A program made the translations under genes and the position numbers. Below the pieces are notes generated by a model. That model saw only the letters and a program-made list of their open reading frames with translations. It was not told the DNA's origin and did not search any database. From Pseudomonas marincola (GTDB taxonomy: Bacteria; Pseudomonadota; Gammaproteobacteria; Pseudomonadales; Pseudomonadaceae): a stretch of 64,000 bases of DNA. The stretch is from assembly GCF_900116605.1 (NCBI RefSeq), contig NZ_FPBC01000009.1:140773-204772 (forward strand), read 5' to 3'. Of the stretch, positions 1-7,812 are shown piece after piece. The first letter of the stretch is position 1. Each line of letters opens with the position of its first letter.

Positions 1-397
1 CCGTTTCTCGCGCCGGCGGATCGGCATGGGCCAATTCAGCCAGCGACAAGTAATTTCCCTGGTTGTCTGCGTAGTAGAAAGAAATCGCCGCGGGAGCTGC
101 CCGCAACGCAGCCTGCAGCATGGGCAGCGCGCGCATACGAGCGGTCTCGTCGGGGGTCCGCAAAAAATCGGTGAGTACCAACAGGCTCAAGCCTTCGCGC
201 ACCGTCGACAGCAGGTAATGGAACTCGACAGCGGTGTCTTCCGCGGCGTTATAGGTTTGTTCGAGGGATTTATCGTAGACAGTCTGAACCGTGCGCTCAT
301 ACGAACGCACGGCAATGGTCGCACCCACTGCGCTAACCAGCACGACCATTGCGCACACAGCATAAGTGCGCAGCGACCATCCTCTGAACTTGAGCAT
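1..397 (-). CDS. Membrane sensor protein, N-terminus only (cut by window edge)
   Basis: The reading frame starts at an ATG (complement of 395-397) preceded by an AAGGGA ribosome site and runs open for 132 codons off the left edge. A short basic N-terminus is followed by one hydrophobic segment (about residues 13-29) and then a soluble stretch with no second membrane segment yet. This is the layout of a periplasmic sensing domain (Cache-like) of a chemoreceptor, diguanylate cyclase or histidine kinase. The output domain lies outside the window, so the class cannot be decided. Confidence 0.6.
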   Translation of the reverse strand, partial: MLKFRGWSLRTYAVCAMVVLVSAVGATIAVRSYERTVQTVYDKSLEQTYNAAEDTAVEFHYLLSTVREGLSLLVLTDFLRTPDETARMRALPMLQAALRAAPAAISFYYADNQGNYLSLAELAHADPPARET

Positions 398-595
398 ACA
401 TATCCCTTGTTAGCCTTGCGGCTGAGCGTGTGCGACGGAGTAAAAGTATCCGAAGCGGCTGGATTGATCGCGCCCTGTTACAGCCCCGGCAACAACCAGC
501 GTGTTGCTGCTAGAACAATAGACAAACTTCAGGCAACTGTTCAGACGAGGTGACGATACAAGCAGCAATGTTGCTGCCTGCATCGAAGGATAGCC

Positions 596-1036
596 TCAGA
601 GGGCGGCGATACGCTGCTGCAATCGCGCCTGCAGCGCTTCCAGCTCAGCGTTGTCGGCCATATTGCTGGCATGAATAGCCAGGTCTTCGCCGGCAAATCT
701 TGGAATCACGTGAAAGTGCAGATGGAAAACCGTTTGTCCGGCTGGCGCCCCGTTGAACTGGGCAATCTGAACCCCTGCGGGCTCAAGTTCGTCGGTGAGT
801 ACCTGCGCGAGACGCTGAACCACGGTAATCAACTGGCTGAGTTTTTCCGGCTCGATATCCAGCAGATTACGCGCTTCGACGTGCTTCGGAATCACCAGGG
901 TATGGCCGTATGACTGCGGGAACAGATCCAGGAACGCCAACACATCATCATCTTCGTAAATCTTGTAGCACGGTGCATCGCCACGAATGATTTTGGCAAA
1001 AATGTTTTCTGAATCGTAACTGCCATGCAAGCTCAT
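596..1036 (-). CDS. HIT family nucleotide-binding protein
   Basis: This 146-residue protein belongs to the histidine triad superfamily of small cytoplasmic nucleotide hydrolases and transferases. The triad is visible as H105-L-H107-F-H109-V near the C-terminus. The N-terminal part has the usual substrate-pocket segments (FAKIIRGDAPCYKIYEDD and HTLVIPKH). A GGAG ribosome site lies about 7 bases before the ATG. The length is typical of the family. The natural substrate is unknown, as for most bacterial HIT proteins. The neighbours give no functional clue. Confidence 0.88.
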   Translation of the reverse strand: MSLHGSYDSENIFAKIIRGDAPCYKIYEDDDVLAFLDLFPQSYGHTLVIPKHVEARNLLDIEPEKLSQLITVVQRLAQVLTDELEPAGVQIAQFNGAPAGQTVFHLHFHVIPRFAGEDLAIHASNMADNAELEALQARLQQRIAAL

Positions 1037-1133
1037 TTAGGCGCTCCTTAATCGATGGATGGAGATTCAAACATACCGGTTTGGACACAACGGCCCAAGC
1101 CTATTAATGGGTCAGACATGTCTGCCTGATTGC

Positions 1134-4100
1134 TCAGGCCTCGACATTGTTCCATTGCTTGCTCAGACGCTTATCAGACACCGGAATCTTGGTTCCCAGT
1201 TGTTGGGCAAACAGCGAGACACGGTATTCCTCCAGCATCCAGCGATAGAGCAGCAATTGCTCGTCGCGCTTGCCCTCCTGCAGATGCTTGGCCAGCCGGG
1301 CACTGTATTGCTGCCAACATTGCGCCAGCTCGCCACTCCAGACCCGGTCGCGCTGCACTTGCGAGCCGAGTTTATCCAGACGCTGCTCTATCGCCCGCAA
1401 GTAGCGCGGCAGTTCTTTAAGCCACACCGCCGGGGTTTCGCGAACAAAACCTGGATACACCAGATTGGCCAGCTGCTGCTTGATATCGTTCAGGGCAATG
1501 GCCTGGGCCAGATCAATCTTGCCCTTAAAGCGCTTTTGCAGGCTGTGGTAAAGCTTGAGAATTTCCAGCACCAGCCTGGCCAAACGCTCGGCATGCTCGA
1601 CCCAGTCGCCGCGTTTGCTGGCCAACGCAGCCAGCGCTGCACCGTCACGCGGTAACGGCTGCTGCCCTTCAAGCATGCAGCTGTCGAGACTGGCTAAGAG
1701 GATATCTTCAACCAACGCATCAACCCGACCCAGCTCGCGGTACAACAGCCCCAGCTCGGTCAGGCCGGGCAATTTGCCGCGCAGGAACTTGGCCGGTTCT
1801 GCCAGTTGCTGCAGGAGCAAGCGTTGCAGTGCTCGCCGGTGCTGAAACTCAGCTTCGGCGGCTGTCGAGAAACGCCCTTCCTTGACGCTGCCGGCCTCTT
1901 CCACCAAGGCTGGATAAACCGTCATGGTCAACCCGGCCACTTGATGCTGAGTCTTTTCGGCGACCTCGGCAAAGCCCTTGGCCTCGATAGGCTTGTCGGC
2001 TGTTTTGCTTTGCGGAATCGCCAATGCAGCCTGGCTGGCTTCACTGAAGCGCGCTGTCAGCTCAGCCAGATCACGGCCTTCACCGAGTAACTTGCCACGG
2101 GTGTCTACCACCTCGATATTCATTCGCAGGTGGCTTTCAACAGCGCCGGCAGACTCGGCCCACGCCTCATCCGGCACGCGCGCGCCGGTCATGCGTTGCA
2201 ACTCGCGGCCCAACGATTGCGGCAGGCTGCCCTCGCCAAAGGTGATCTTGCTGAGAGCGGCCGCCACGAAGTCCGGTACCGGCACAAAATTCTTGCGCAA
2301 CGCCTTTGGCAATCCCCGCACCAGCGCCATGCATTTGGCTTCGAGCAGACCCGGCACCAGCCATTCGAGACGCTCGGGCTGCAACTGCGGCAGCAACGGC
2401 GCAGGCACCCGTACCGTGACACCGTCACGCGGGTGGTTAGGCTCGAAGTGGTAACTCATGGGTAACTGCAAATCGCCCAATTGCAGGGTATCCGGATACA
2501 GGCTGGCCGTGACTTCCTTGGCATCACGCGCGAGCACATCTTCCTCACGCATGATCAACAGCTGCGGGTTCTTCGCGCTTTCGCGCTTGTACCAGGACTC
2601 AAAGCTGGCGGTTTGATAGATATCCGCCGGAATGCGCGCATCGTAGAACGCGAACATTGCCTCTTCGTCCGCCAGAATATCCCGGCGCCGCGCCTTGGCT
2701 TCCAGCTCATCGAGCTTTTCCAGCAGTTGGCGGTTGGCGGACAAACAACGCGCCCGCGAATTGATTTCGCCACCGACCAGGCCTTCGCGGATAAATAGCT
2801 CACGCGATACCACCGGCTCAATCGGACCAAAGTGCACAGGCCTGCGCCCGACCACGATCATGCCGTACAGGGTGATTTGCTCGTAAGCCACCACCTGCCC
2901 GCGCTTCTTTTCCCAGTGCGGTTCAAAGTGATTTTTCTTGATCAGATGACCTGCCAGCGGCTCGATCCAGTCCGGTTCGATCTTGGCGACCATGCGCGCA
3001 AACAGCTTGGTGGTTTCGACCAATTCTGAGGCCATCAACCACTGCGGACGCTTGCGGCCAATGCCAGACGAGGGATGAATCCAGAAGCGCCGTTGCCGCG
3101 CGCCCAGGTAATCGCCATCTTCGGTCTTCTGCCCGATCTGGCTGAGCAAGCCTGCCAGAATCGCCTTGTGCAGCGTTTGATAGCCCACCGATTTCTCAGC
3201 TGCCGAAAGCTCCTCGCCCTCAGCAGCCTTGGCCTTGGCGGCAGCGGGTTTGTTCGCCGCCGGCTTGGCATTCAATTGCAGGTCGCGGCTGATCAACACC
3301 AACTGGCGATGAGCATCGCGCCATTCACGCAAGCGCAAATAGTTGAGGAAGTTCTTCCGGCACCAACTGCGCAGCGCACTCGAGCCCAACGCCTGACGCT
3401 GCTCCTCAAAGCCACGCCACAGGTTGACCAGCGCGGCGAAGTCCGAGTCCACGTCCTTCCATTGCGCATGGGCCTGATCCGCTGCTTGCTGGCGGTCCGA
3501 TGGGCGTTCGCGAGGGTCTTGCACCGATAGATTACTGGCAATAATCAGCACTTCATCGAGGCTACCCAACCGCGCGCCCTCAAGCACCATCCGGCCCAGA
3601 CGCGGGTCAATCGGCAGGCGCGCCAACTGGCGACCGAGCGCTGTCAGCTGGCCTTCACGGCTAACCGCCGAGAGTTCCTGAAGCAGGTTGAAACCGTCAC
3701 TGATGGCCTTGCCATCTGGCGGCTCAATAAACGGGAACTGGTTAATCTCACCCAGTCGCAGATGCAGCATCTGCAGGATTACCGCCGCCAGATTGGTCCG
3801 CAGAATCTCGGGATCAGTAAACTCAGGACGCGAGTTGAAATCTTCTTCGCTGTAGAGGCGAATACAAATCCCCGGCTCTACCCGCCCGCAGCGGCCTTTA
3901 CGCTGATTGGCGCTGGCTTGCGAGATTGCCTCAACCGGCAACCGCTGGACCTTGGCGCGATAGCTGTAGCGGCTGATCCGCGCCGTGCCGCTGTCGATCA
4001 CATAGCGAATACCTGGCACCGTAAGCGAGGTTTCGGCGACGTTGGTGGCCAGAACGATTTTGCGCGCAGGCATCGGCTGGAAAATTTTCTGCTGCTCGGC

Positions 4101-5108
4101 CGGCGTCAGGCGCGCATAGAGCGGCAACACTTCGGTGTGTTTCAGATTGGCCTTGCGCAGCCAGTCGGCCGCTTCGCGGATCTCGCGTTCACCGGGCAGA
4201 AACACCAGCACATCTCCGGGCAATTTGCCTTCACTGCGCTCGAACGCAGCAATCTCATCAATGCTGGCGAGCAGCGCCTGATCGACAGACAAGTCTTCCT
4301 CGACCTGATTGCCCTCTTCGTCCTGCTCGGCGGCCAGAGGGCGGTACCAGGTTTCAACCGGATAAGTACGCCCAGACACTTCAACAATCGGCGCGTCGTT
4401 GAAGTGCTTGGAGAATCGCTGTAGGTCGATGGTCGCCGAGGTGATGATCAGCTTCAGATCGGGCCGACGCGACAACAGGGTTTTCAGGTAACCGAGCAGG
4501 AAGTCGATGTTCAGGCTGCGCTCGTGCGCCTCGTCGACAATGATCGTGTCGTACTTTTCGAGGTAGCGGTCATGCTGGGTTTCGGCCAGCAAGATACCGT
4601 CGGTCATCAGCTTGATCAGGCTGCGCTCGTTACTCTGGTCTTCAAAGCGCACCTGATAACCGACCAGCTCGCCCAGCGGTGTACCGATCTCTTCTGCCAC
4701 TCGGGTTGCCACACTTCTGGCGGCCAATCGGCGTGGCTGAGTGTGGCCAATCAAACCATGCGTGCCGCGCCCCAGTTCCAGGCAAATCTTCGGCAGCTGA
4801 GTGGTCTTGCCCGAGCCGGTTTCGCCGGCAATCACCACCACTTGGTGTTTACTGATTGCCTGCTTGATCTCGTCGCGCTTGGCTGCAATCGGCAGCGCGT
4901 CGTCGTAACGCATCGGCGGCACGCTGAGCTTGCGTGCCTCAACCTTGGCACACGACTTCTGAAAACGCTCAAGCCACTGGGCCTGCTTCTGCTCATCGGG
5001 CTGCTTGCGCAACTCGTGCAATTGCCGGCGCAAACGATGCCTGTCGGCAATCATCGCCTGATCAAGGTTTTTCAGTAATGAGTCATAAGTCGGTGTGACG
5101 TCGGTCAT
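1134..5108 (-). CDS. hrpA: ATP-dependent RNA helicase HrpA
   Basis: This is a very large (1324-residue) DEAH-box RNA helicase. Walker A GETGSGKT is at residues 95-102, the DEAH box at 192-195, motif III SAT follows, and motifs V/VI are seen in TNVAETSLTVPGI and QRKGRCGR. After the helicase core come the HA2/OB regions and the long C-terminal DUF3418-type extension that separates HrpA from HrpB. In the known family, HrpA acts on translating ribosomes and on mRNA processing. The ATG at 5108 is preferred. An in-frame TTG 11 codons upstream exists but has no ribosome site, and the ATG also has only a weak one. An alanine/lysine-rich low-complexity linker (3180-3270) interrupts the middle of the protein. 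Confidence 0.95.
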   Translation of the reverse strand: MTDVTPTYDSLLKNLDQAMIADRHRLRRQLHELRKQPDEQKQAQWLERFQKSCAKVEARKLSVPPMRYDDALPIAAKRDEIKQAISKHQVVVIAGETGSGKTTQLPKICLELGRGTHGLIGHTQPRRLAARSVATRVAEEIGTPLGELVGYQVRFEDQSNERSLIKLMTDGILLAETQHDRYLEKYDTIIVDEAHERSLNIDFLLGYLKTLLSRRPDLKLIITSATIDLQRFSKHFNDAPIVEVSGRTYPVETWYRPLAAEQDEEGNQVEEDLSVDQALLASIDEIAAFERSEGKLPGDVLVFLPGEREIREAADWLRKANLKHTEVLPLYARLTPAEQQKIFQPMPARKIVLATNVAETSLTVPGIRYVIDSGTARISRYSYRAKVQRLPVEAISQASANQRKGRCGRVEPGICIRLYSEEDFNSRPEFTDPEILRTNLAAVILQMLHLRLGEINQFPFIEPPDGKAISDGFNLLQELSAVSREGQLTALGRQLARLPIDPRLGRMVLEGARLGSLDEVLIIASNLSVQDPRERPSDRQQAADQAHAQWKDVDSDFAALVNLWRGFEEQRQALGSSALRSWCRKNFLNYLRLREWRDAHRQLVLISRDLQLNAKPAANKPAAAKAKAAEGEELSAAEKSVGYQTLHKAILAGLLSQIGQKTEDGDYLGARQRRFWIHPSSGIGRKRPQWLMASELVETTKLFARMVAKIEPDWIEPLAGHLIKKNHFEPHWEKKRGQVVAYEQITLYGMIVVGRRPVHFGPIEPVVSRELFIREGLVGGEINSRARCLSANRQLLEKLDELEAKARRRDILADEEAMFAFYDARIPADIYQTASFESWYKRESAKNPQLLIMREEDVLARDAKEVTASLYPDTLQLGDLQLPMSYHFEPNHPRDGVTVRVPAPLLPQLQPERLEWLVPGLLEAKCMALVRGLPKALRKNFVPVPDFVAAALSKITFGEGSLPQSLGRELQRMTGARVPDEAWAESAGAVESHLRMNIEVVDTRGKLLGEGRDLAELTARFSEASQAALAIPQSKTADKPIEAKGFAEVAEKTQHQVAGLTMTVYPALVEEAGSVKEGRFSTAAEAEFQHRRALQRLLLQQLAEPAKFLRGKLPGLTELGLLYRELGRVDALVEDILLASLDSCMLEGQQPLPRDGAALAALASKRGDWVEHAERLARLVLEILKLYHSLQKRFKGKIDLAQAIALNDIKQQLANLVYPGFVRETPAVWLKELPRYLRAIEQRLDKLGSQVQRDRVWSGELAQCWQQYSARLAKHLQEGKRDEQLLLYRWMLEEYRVSLFAQQLGTKIPVSDKRLSKQWNNVEA

Positions 5109-5267
5109 CGGGCTATCGCGGCTGTCGTGTCTAGCCGTCAATTGTCGCAGATTTCCAGAGTGGGGTCAGGCCGCGATGGCACACAGGTTTTGGCTGCCCG
5201 ATGTTGCGCAAACCAGCGCACGCGTGATTGCGTACAGCACAAGCCCGCGTATCGATTTGGCGTCAGA

Positions 5268-6167
5268 TCAGTGGGCTGGCCCGATTGCCGGGTGTGAATG
5301 GGCCGACAACAGCTCGTCGAGCACGCCTAGGTTGAAATGCCGCTGCAGGGTCACAGCGAAGAACTGCTCAGCGATCTGCGGAATTTCAGCGTAAAGCTCA
5401 AGCGCACCTGCGCGTAACTCGTCCTGCACCACAACTGCCGGCAACAACGCCACGTCACCGGAGTCCCGCGCCAGAAGGCGGAGCATGGCCATGTCGTCTA
5501 CCTCGGCGCAGATCTGCGGACGCAAACCACGGCTGTCGCAAAACAACTCGAACTGGCTGCGAATATCACTGCTGCGCCCCGGCACGATGAGCCGCACTTG
5601 CTGCAAATCGCGTTTCAGATCGAAAGGCTGCGCGCCGCTGCGGGGTGGGCCGACCAGGCAAACCGTTTGCCGGTCCAGCACCTGACAACGCCAGGAACGC
5701 TGAGCATCCGAACTGACCGCGGTGTTGCTTAATACAATGTCCAGCTTATGCAGCGCCAGACGCTCCAACAACTCGCCAAGGCTGCCCGACTCCAGCGTTA
5801 TCAGCACATCGCTGCGGCCCAAAAACGGCCGTAGCAAGTTCTCCTGAAAGTTACGCGAAAGGGTCGCAACCGCACCGATGCGTAGCTTCTGGTTGGCCTG
5901 CTGAGCGCCCTGCAAGGTCATCTGCAATTCGTTGCCAAGGGCGAAAATGCTTTCTGCGTAATCCAGCGCCAACTGACCAGCCTCGGTAAGCAACAGGTTT
6001 CGGCCCGAGCGAATGAACAAGGCGTAACCAAGTTGCTCCTCAAGGGCACGAATTTGCGTCGACAATGCCGACTGCGCGACATGCAGTGACTGCGCGGCGC
6101 GGGTCAGGTTGCCTTCCTTGGCGACGGCCCAGAAGTAATGCAGATGATGGAAATTCAGGCGGCGCAT
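5268..6167 (-). CDS. LysR-family regulator (NhaR-like), divergent from dabBA
   Basis: This 299-residue LysR-type transcriptional regulator has the N-terminal winged helix-turn-helix within residues 4-63 (FWAVAKEGNLTRAAQSLHVAQ...) followed by the effector-binding domain. The N-terminus resembles the NhaR subgroup. It is transcribed divergently from dabB with a 103-base AT-rich gap, the classic arrangement for a LysR protein that controls its neighbour. DAB loci in other bacteria are also reported beside LysR genes. The proposal that it senses inorganic carbon or pH and controls dabBA is inference. Its own ribosome site is weak. Confidence 0.85.
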   Translation of the reverse strand: MRRLNFHHLHYFWAVAKEGNLTRAAQSLHVAQSALSTQIRALEEQLGYALFIRSGRNLLLTEAGQLALDYAESIFALGNELQMTLQGAQQANQKLRIGAVATLSRNFQENLLRPFLGRSDVLITLESGSLGELLERLALHKLDIVLSNTAVSSDAQRSWRCQVLDRQTVCLVGPPRSGAQPFDLKRDLQQVRLIVPGRSSDIRSQFELFCDSRGLRPQICAEVDDMAMLRLLARDSGDVALLPAVVVQDELRAGALELYAEIPQIAEQFFAVTLQRHFNLGVLDELLSAHSHPAIGPAH

Positions 6168-6209
6168 GATTCGTTCTTTATTAAAGATGAATATGTTCTA
6201 TTCAATCTA

Positions 6210-6221
6210 TTTTAATTAAAA
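6210..6221. promoter_or_regulatory. AT-rich palindrome in the LysR-dabB intergenic region
   Basis: The sequence TTTTAATTAAAA is a perfect 12-base palindrome in the 103-base gap between the divergent LysR gene and dabB. The surrounding stretch 6178-6224 is unusually AT-rich for this genome and must carry both promoters. It may be a LysR binding site or simply promoter DNA. Confidence 0.3.
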
Positions 6222-6270
6222 ATGCAACTACTGGAAACTGAACCTGCCGATCACCCGCGGAGGTTTCCCG

Positions 6271-7812
6271 ATGCAACACTTGCTCCCCCAATTGAGCGCC
6301 CTGCTCCCCTGGATTTACCTGCTGGCCATGTTGCCCGTGGCATTGAGCCCGGCGCGCCTGGCGATTAACCACCTCTGGTGGCCCGCACGGCTGGCCGGTT
6401 ACGCGGGATTTCTCGTGGTGCTCGCAGCTCTTTTTCAGGCGCTATTGAACGAGCGAGAAAGCGACCGTCTGGGCCTGGCCATGGCCACGCTGATCAGCCT
6501 TTTGGCATTGGTCATCGTTGAATATTCGCGGCGCTATCTGGACGGCGAGCAAGGACAGAAACGCTATATTCTGGCGCTGCTCGGCACATTGACGGCGGTG
6601 GCCGTGGTCGTCACCAGTCACGATGTGTACGTGCTAGTAGCGGCCTGGATCATTTCCAGCCTGTGCCTGCATCAACTCCTGACCTTCTACCGCGACCGTC
6701 CCATGGCTCAGGTTGTGGCCCACAAAAAGTTTCTCGCCAGCCGCCTGGCTGATCTCTGCCTGATCGCGGCAACCGTGCTGCTGGTGAGCGCCAGCGGCGA
6801 CAGTGCAATTGCAGTGATCCTCGATGAAGTCGCCACACGCCTGCAATCAAGCGGCGCGCTGGGCTGGGATTTGCAGCTGGCGAGCGTGTTACTGGTGCTG
6901 GCGGTAATACTCAAGTCCGCACAACTGCCGGTTCATGGCTGGTTGATTCAGGTAATGGAAGCGCCAACGCCGGTGTCGGCCCTGCTCCATGCCGGAGTGG
7001 TCAATTTGGGCGGTTTTGTCCTGCTGCGTTTCGCACCGTTGTTGTCCGCCGCGCCCGTCGCACACACTTTGCTCGTGGTTATCGGCGGTCTGACCGCGGT
7101 GCTCGCTGGCCTGGTGATGATGACCCGCATCAGCATCAAAGTACGTCTGGCTTGGTCAACCTGCGCGCAGATGGGCTTGATGCTCTTGGAGTGCGGTCTG
7201 GGGCTGTACGAACTGGCGCTGGTACACCTGCTGGCACACTCGCTGTACAAGGCTTATGCGTTCCTCGAAGCGGGAGACACTGTTAGCCGTGCGCGGCAGC
7301 AGTCGCTGCAGCCGCGCAGCTCACCCGCAAAACCAAAGATCGCGCTTGTGGCGCTGATTGTAGCTGGGGTTTGGTTGGCGCTGCTGCACGGCCTTTGGAG
7401 CACGCTGCTCCCTGCGCATCAGTTGCCGCTGATCGCGCTGGGCATTCTCACCATTGGCCTTGCTCCTTGGTGCATGCGCCTCAGCGGTGCGCTTTACAGT
7501 CTGACGACGCTGACGCTCTTGCTCGGCTGCTACCTGCTGTGGCACTCGGCGGCTGCGCACATTTTGGGCGCGAGCCCGGCGACGAGCGCGCTGCAACAGT
7601 CCCTCGGCGTGTTTGCACTGCTGCTGTTTCTGGGCCTTTACGTGCTGCAAACCTTGATTATGAGCCAACCCGACAGCGCGCTGGCACGGCGACTCTATCC
7701 CTGGGCGTTTGCCGGCTTTTATCTGGATGAGCACTTTACCCGCCTGACCTTCCGCCTGTGGCCGATTGCAAGTCCACAGCCTGCTAAACCTGCAACTGGA
7801 GAAAGCCAATGA
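6271..7812 (+). CDS. dabB: DAB inorganic-carbon transporter, membrane subunit DabB (NuoL-like)
   Basis: This 513-residue polytopic protein belongs to the proton-conducting antiporter family of complex I (NuoL/MrpA type). It contains the characteristic core VHGWLIQVMEAPTPVSALLHAG around residues 227-248, with many hydrophobic helices. In the known DAB system, DabB couples cation flow to CO2 hydration by DabA at the cytoplasmic face. It is not part of a nuo operon. The next gene is dabA, overlapping by ATGA, which distinguishes it from a respiratory subunit. A GGAGG ribosome site sits 8 bases before the ATG. Confidence 0.92.
   Translation: MQHLLPQLSALLPWIYLLAMLPVALSPARLAINHLWWPARLAGYAGFLVVLAALFQALLNERESDRLGLAMATLISLLALVIVEYSRRYLDGEQGQKRYILALLGTLTAVAVVVTSHDVYVLVAAWIISSLCLHQLLTFYRDRPMAQVVAHKKFLASRLADLCLIAATVLLVSASGDSAIAVILDEVATRLQSSGALGWDLQLASVLLVLAVILKSAQLPVHGWLIQVMEAPTPVSALLHAGVVNLGGFVLLRFAPLLSAAPVAHTLLVVIGGLTAVLAGLVMMTRISIKVRLAWSTCAQMGLMLLECGLGLYELALVHLLAHSLYKAYAFLEAGDTVSRARQQSLQPRSSPAKPKIALVALIVAGVWLALLHGLWSTLLPAHQLPLIALGILTIGLAPWCMRLSGALYSLTTLTLLLGCYLLWHSAAAHILGASPATSALQQSLGVFALLLFLGLYVLQTLIMSQPDSALARRLYPWAFAGFYLDEHFTRLTFRLWPIASPQPAKPATGESQ

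Noticed and set aside
26..553. Plus-strand open frame of 175 codons
   Set aside because: It is antisense to the start of the minus-strand membrane sensor gene, which has a good ribosome site and hydrophobic N-terminus; the plus frame has no recognisable protein character.
5109..5141. TTG start extending HrpA by 11 residues
   Set aside because: No ribosome site and no conserved sequence; the ATG at 5108 is the likelier start.
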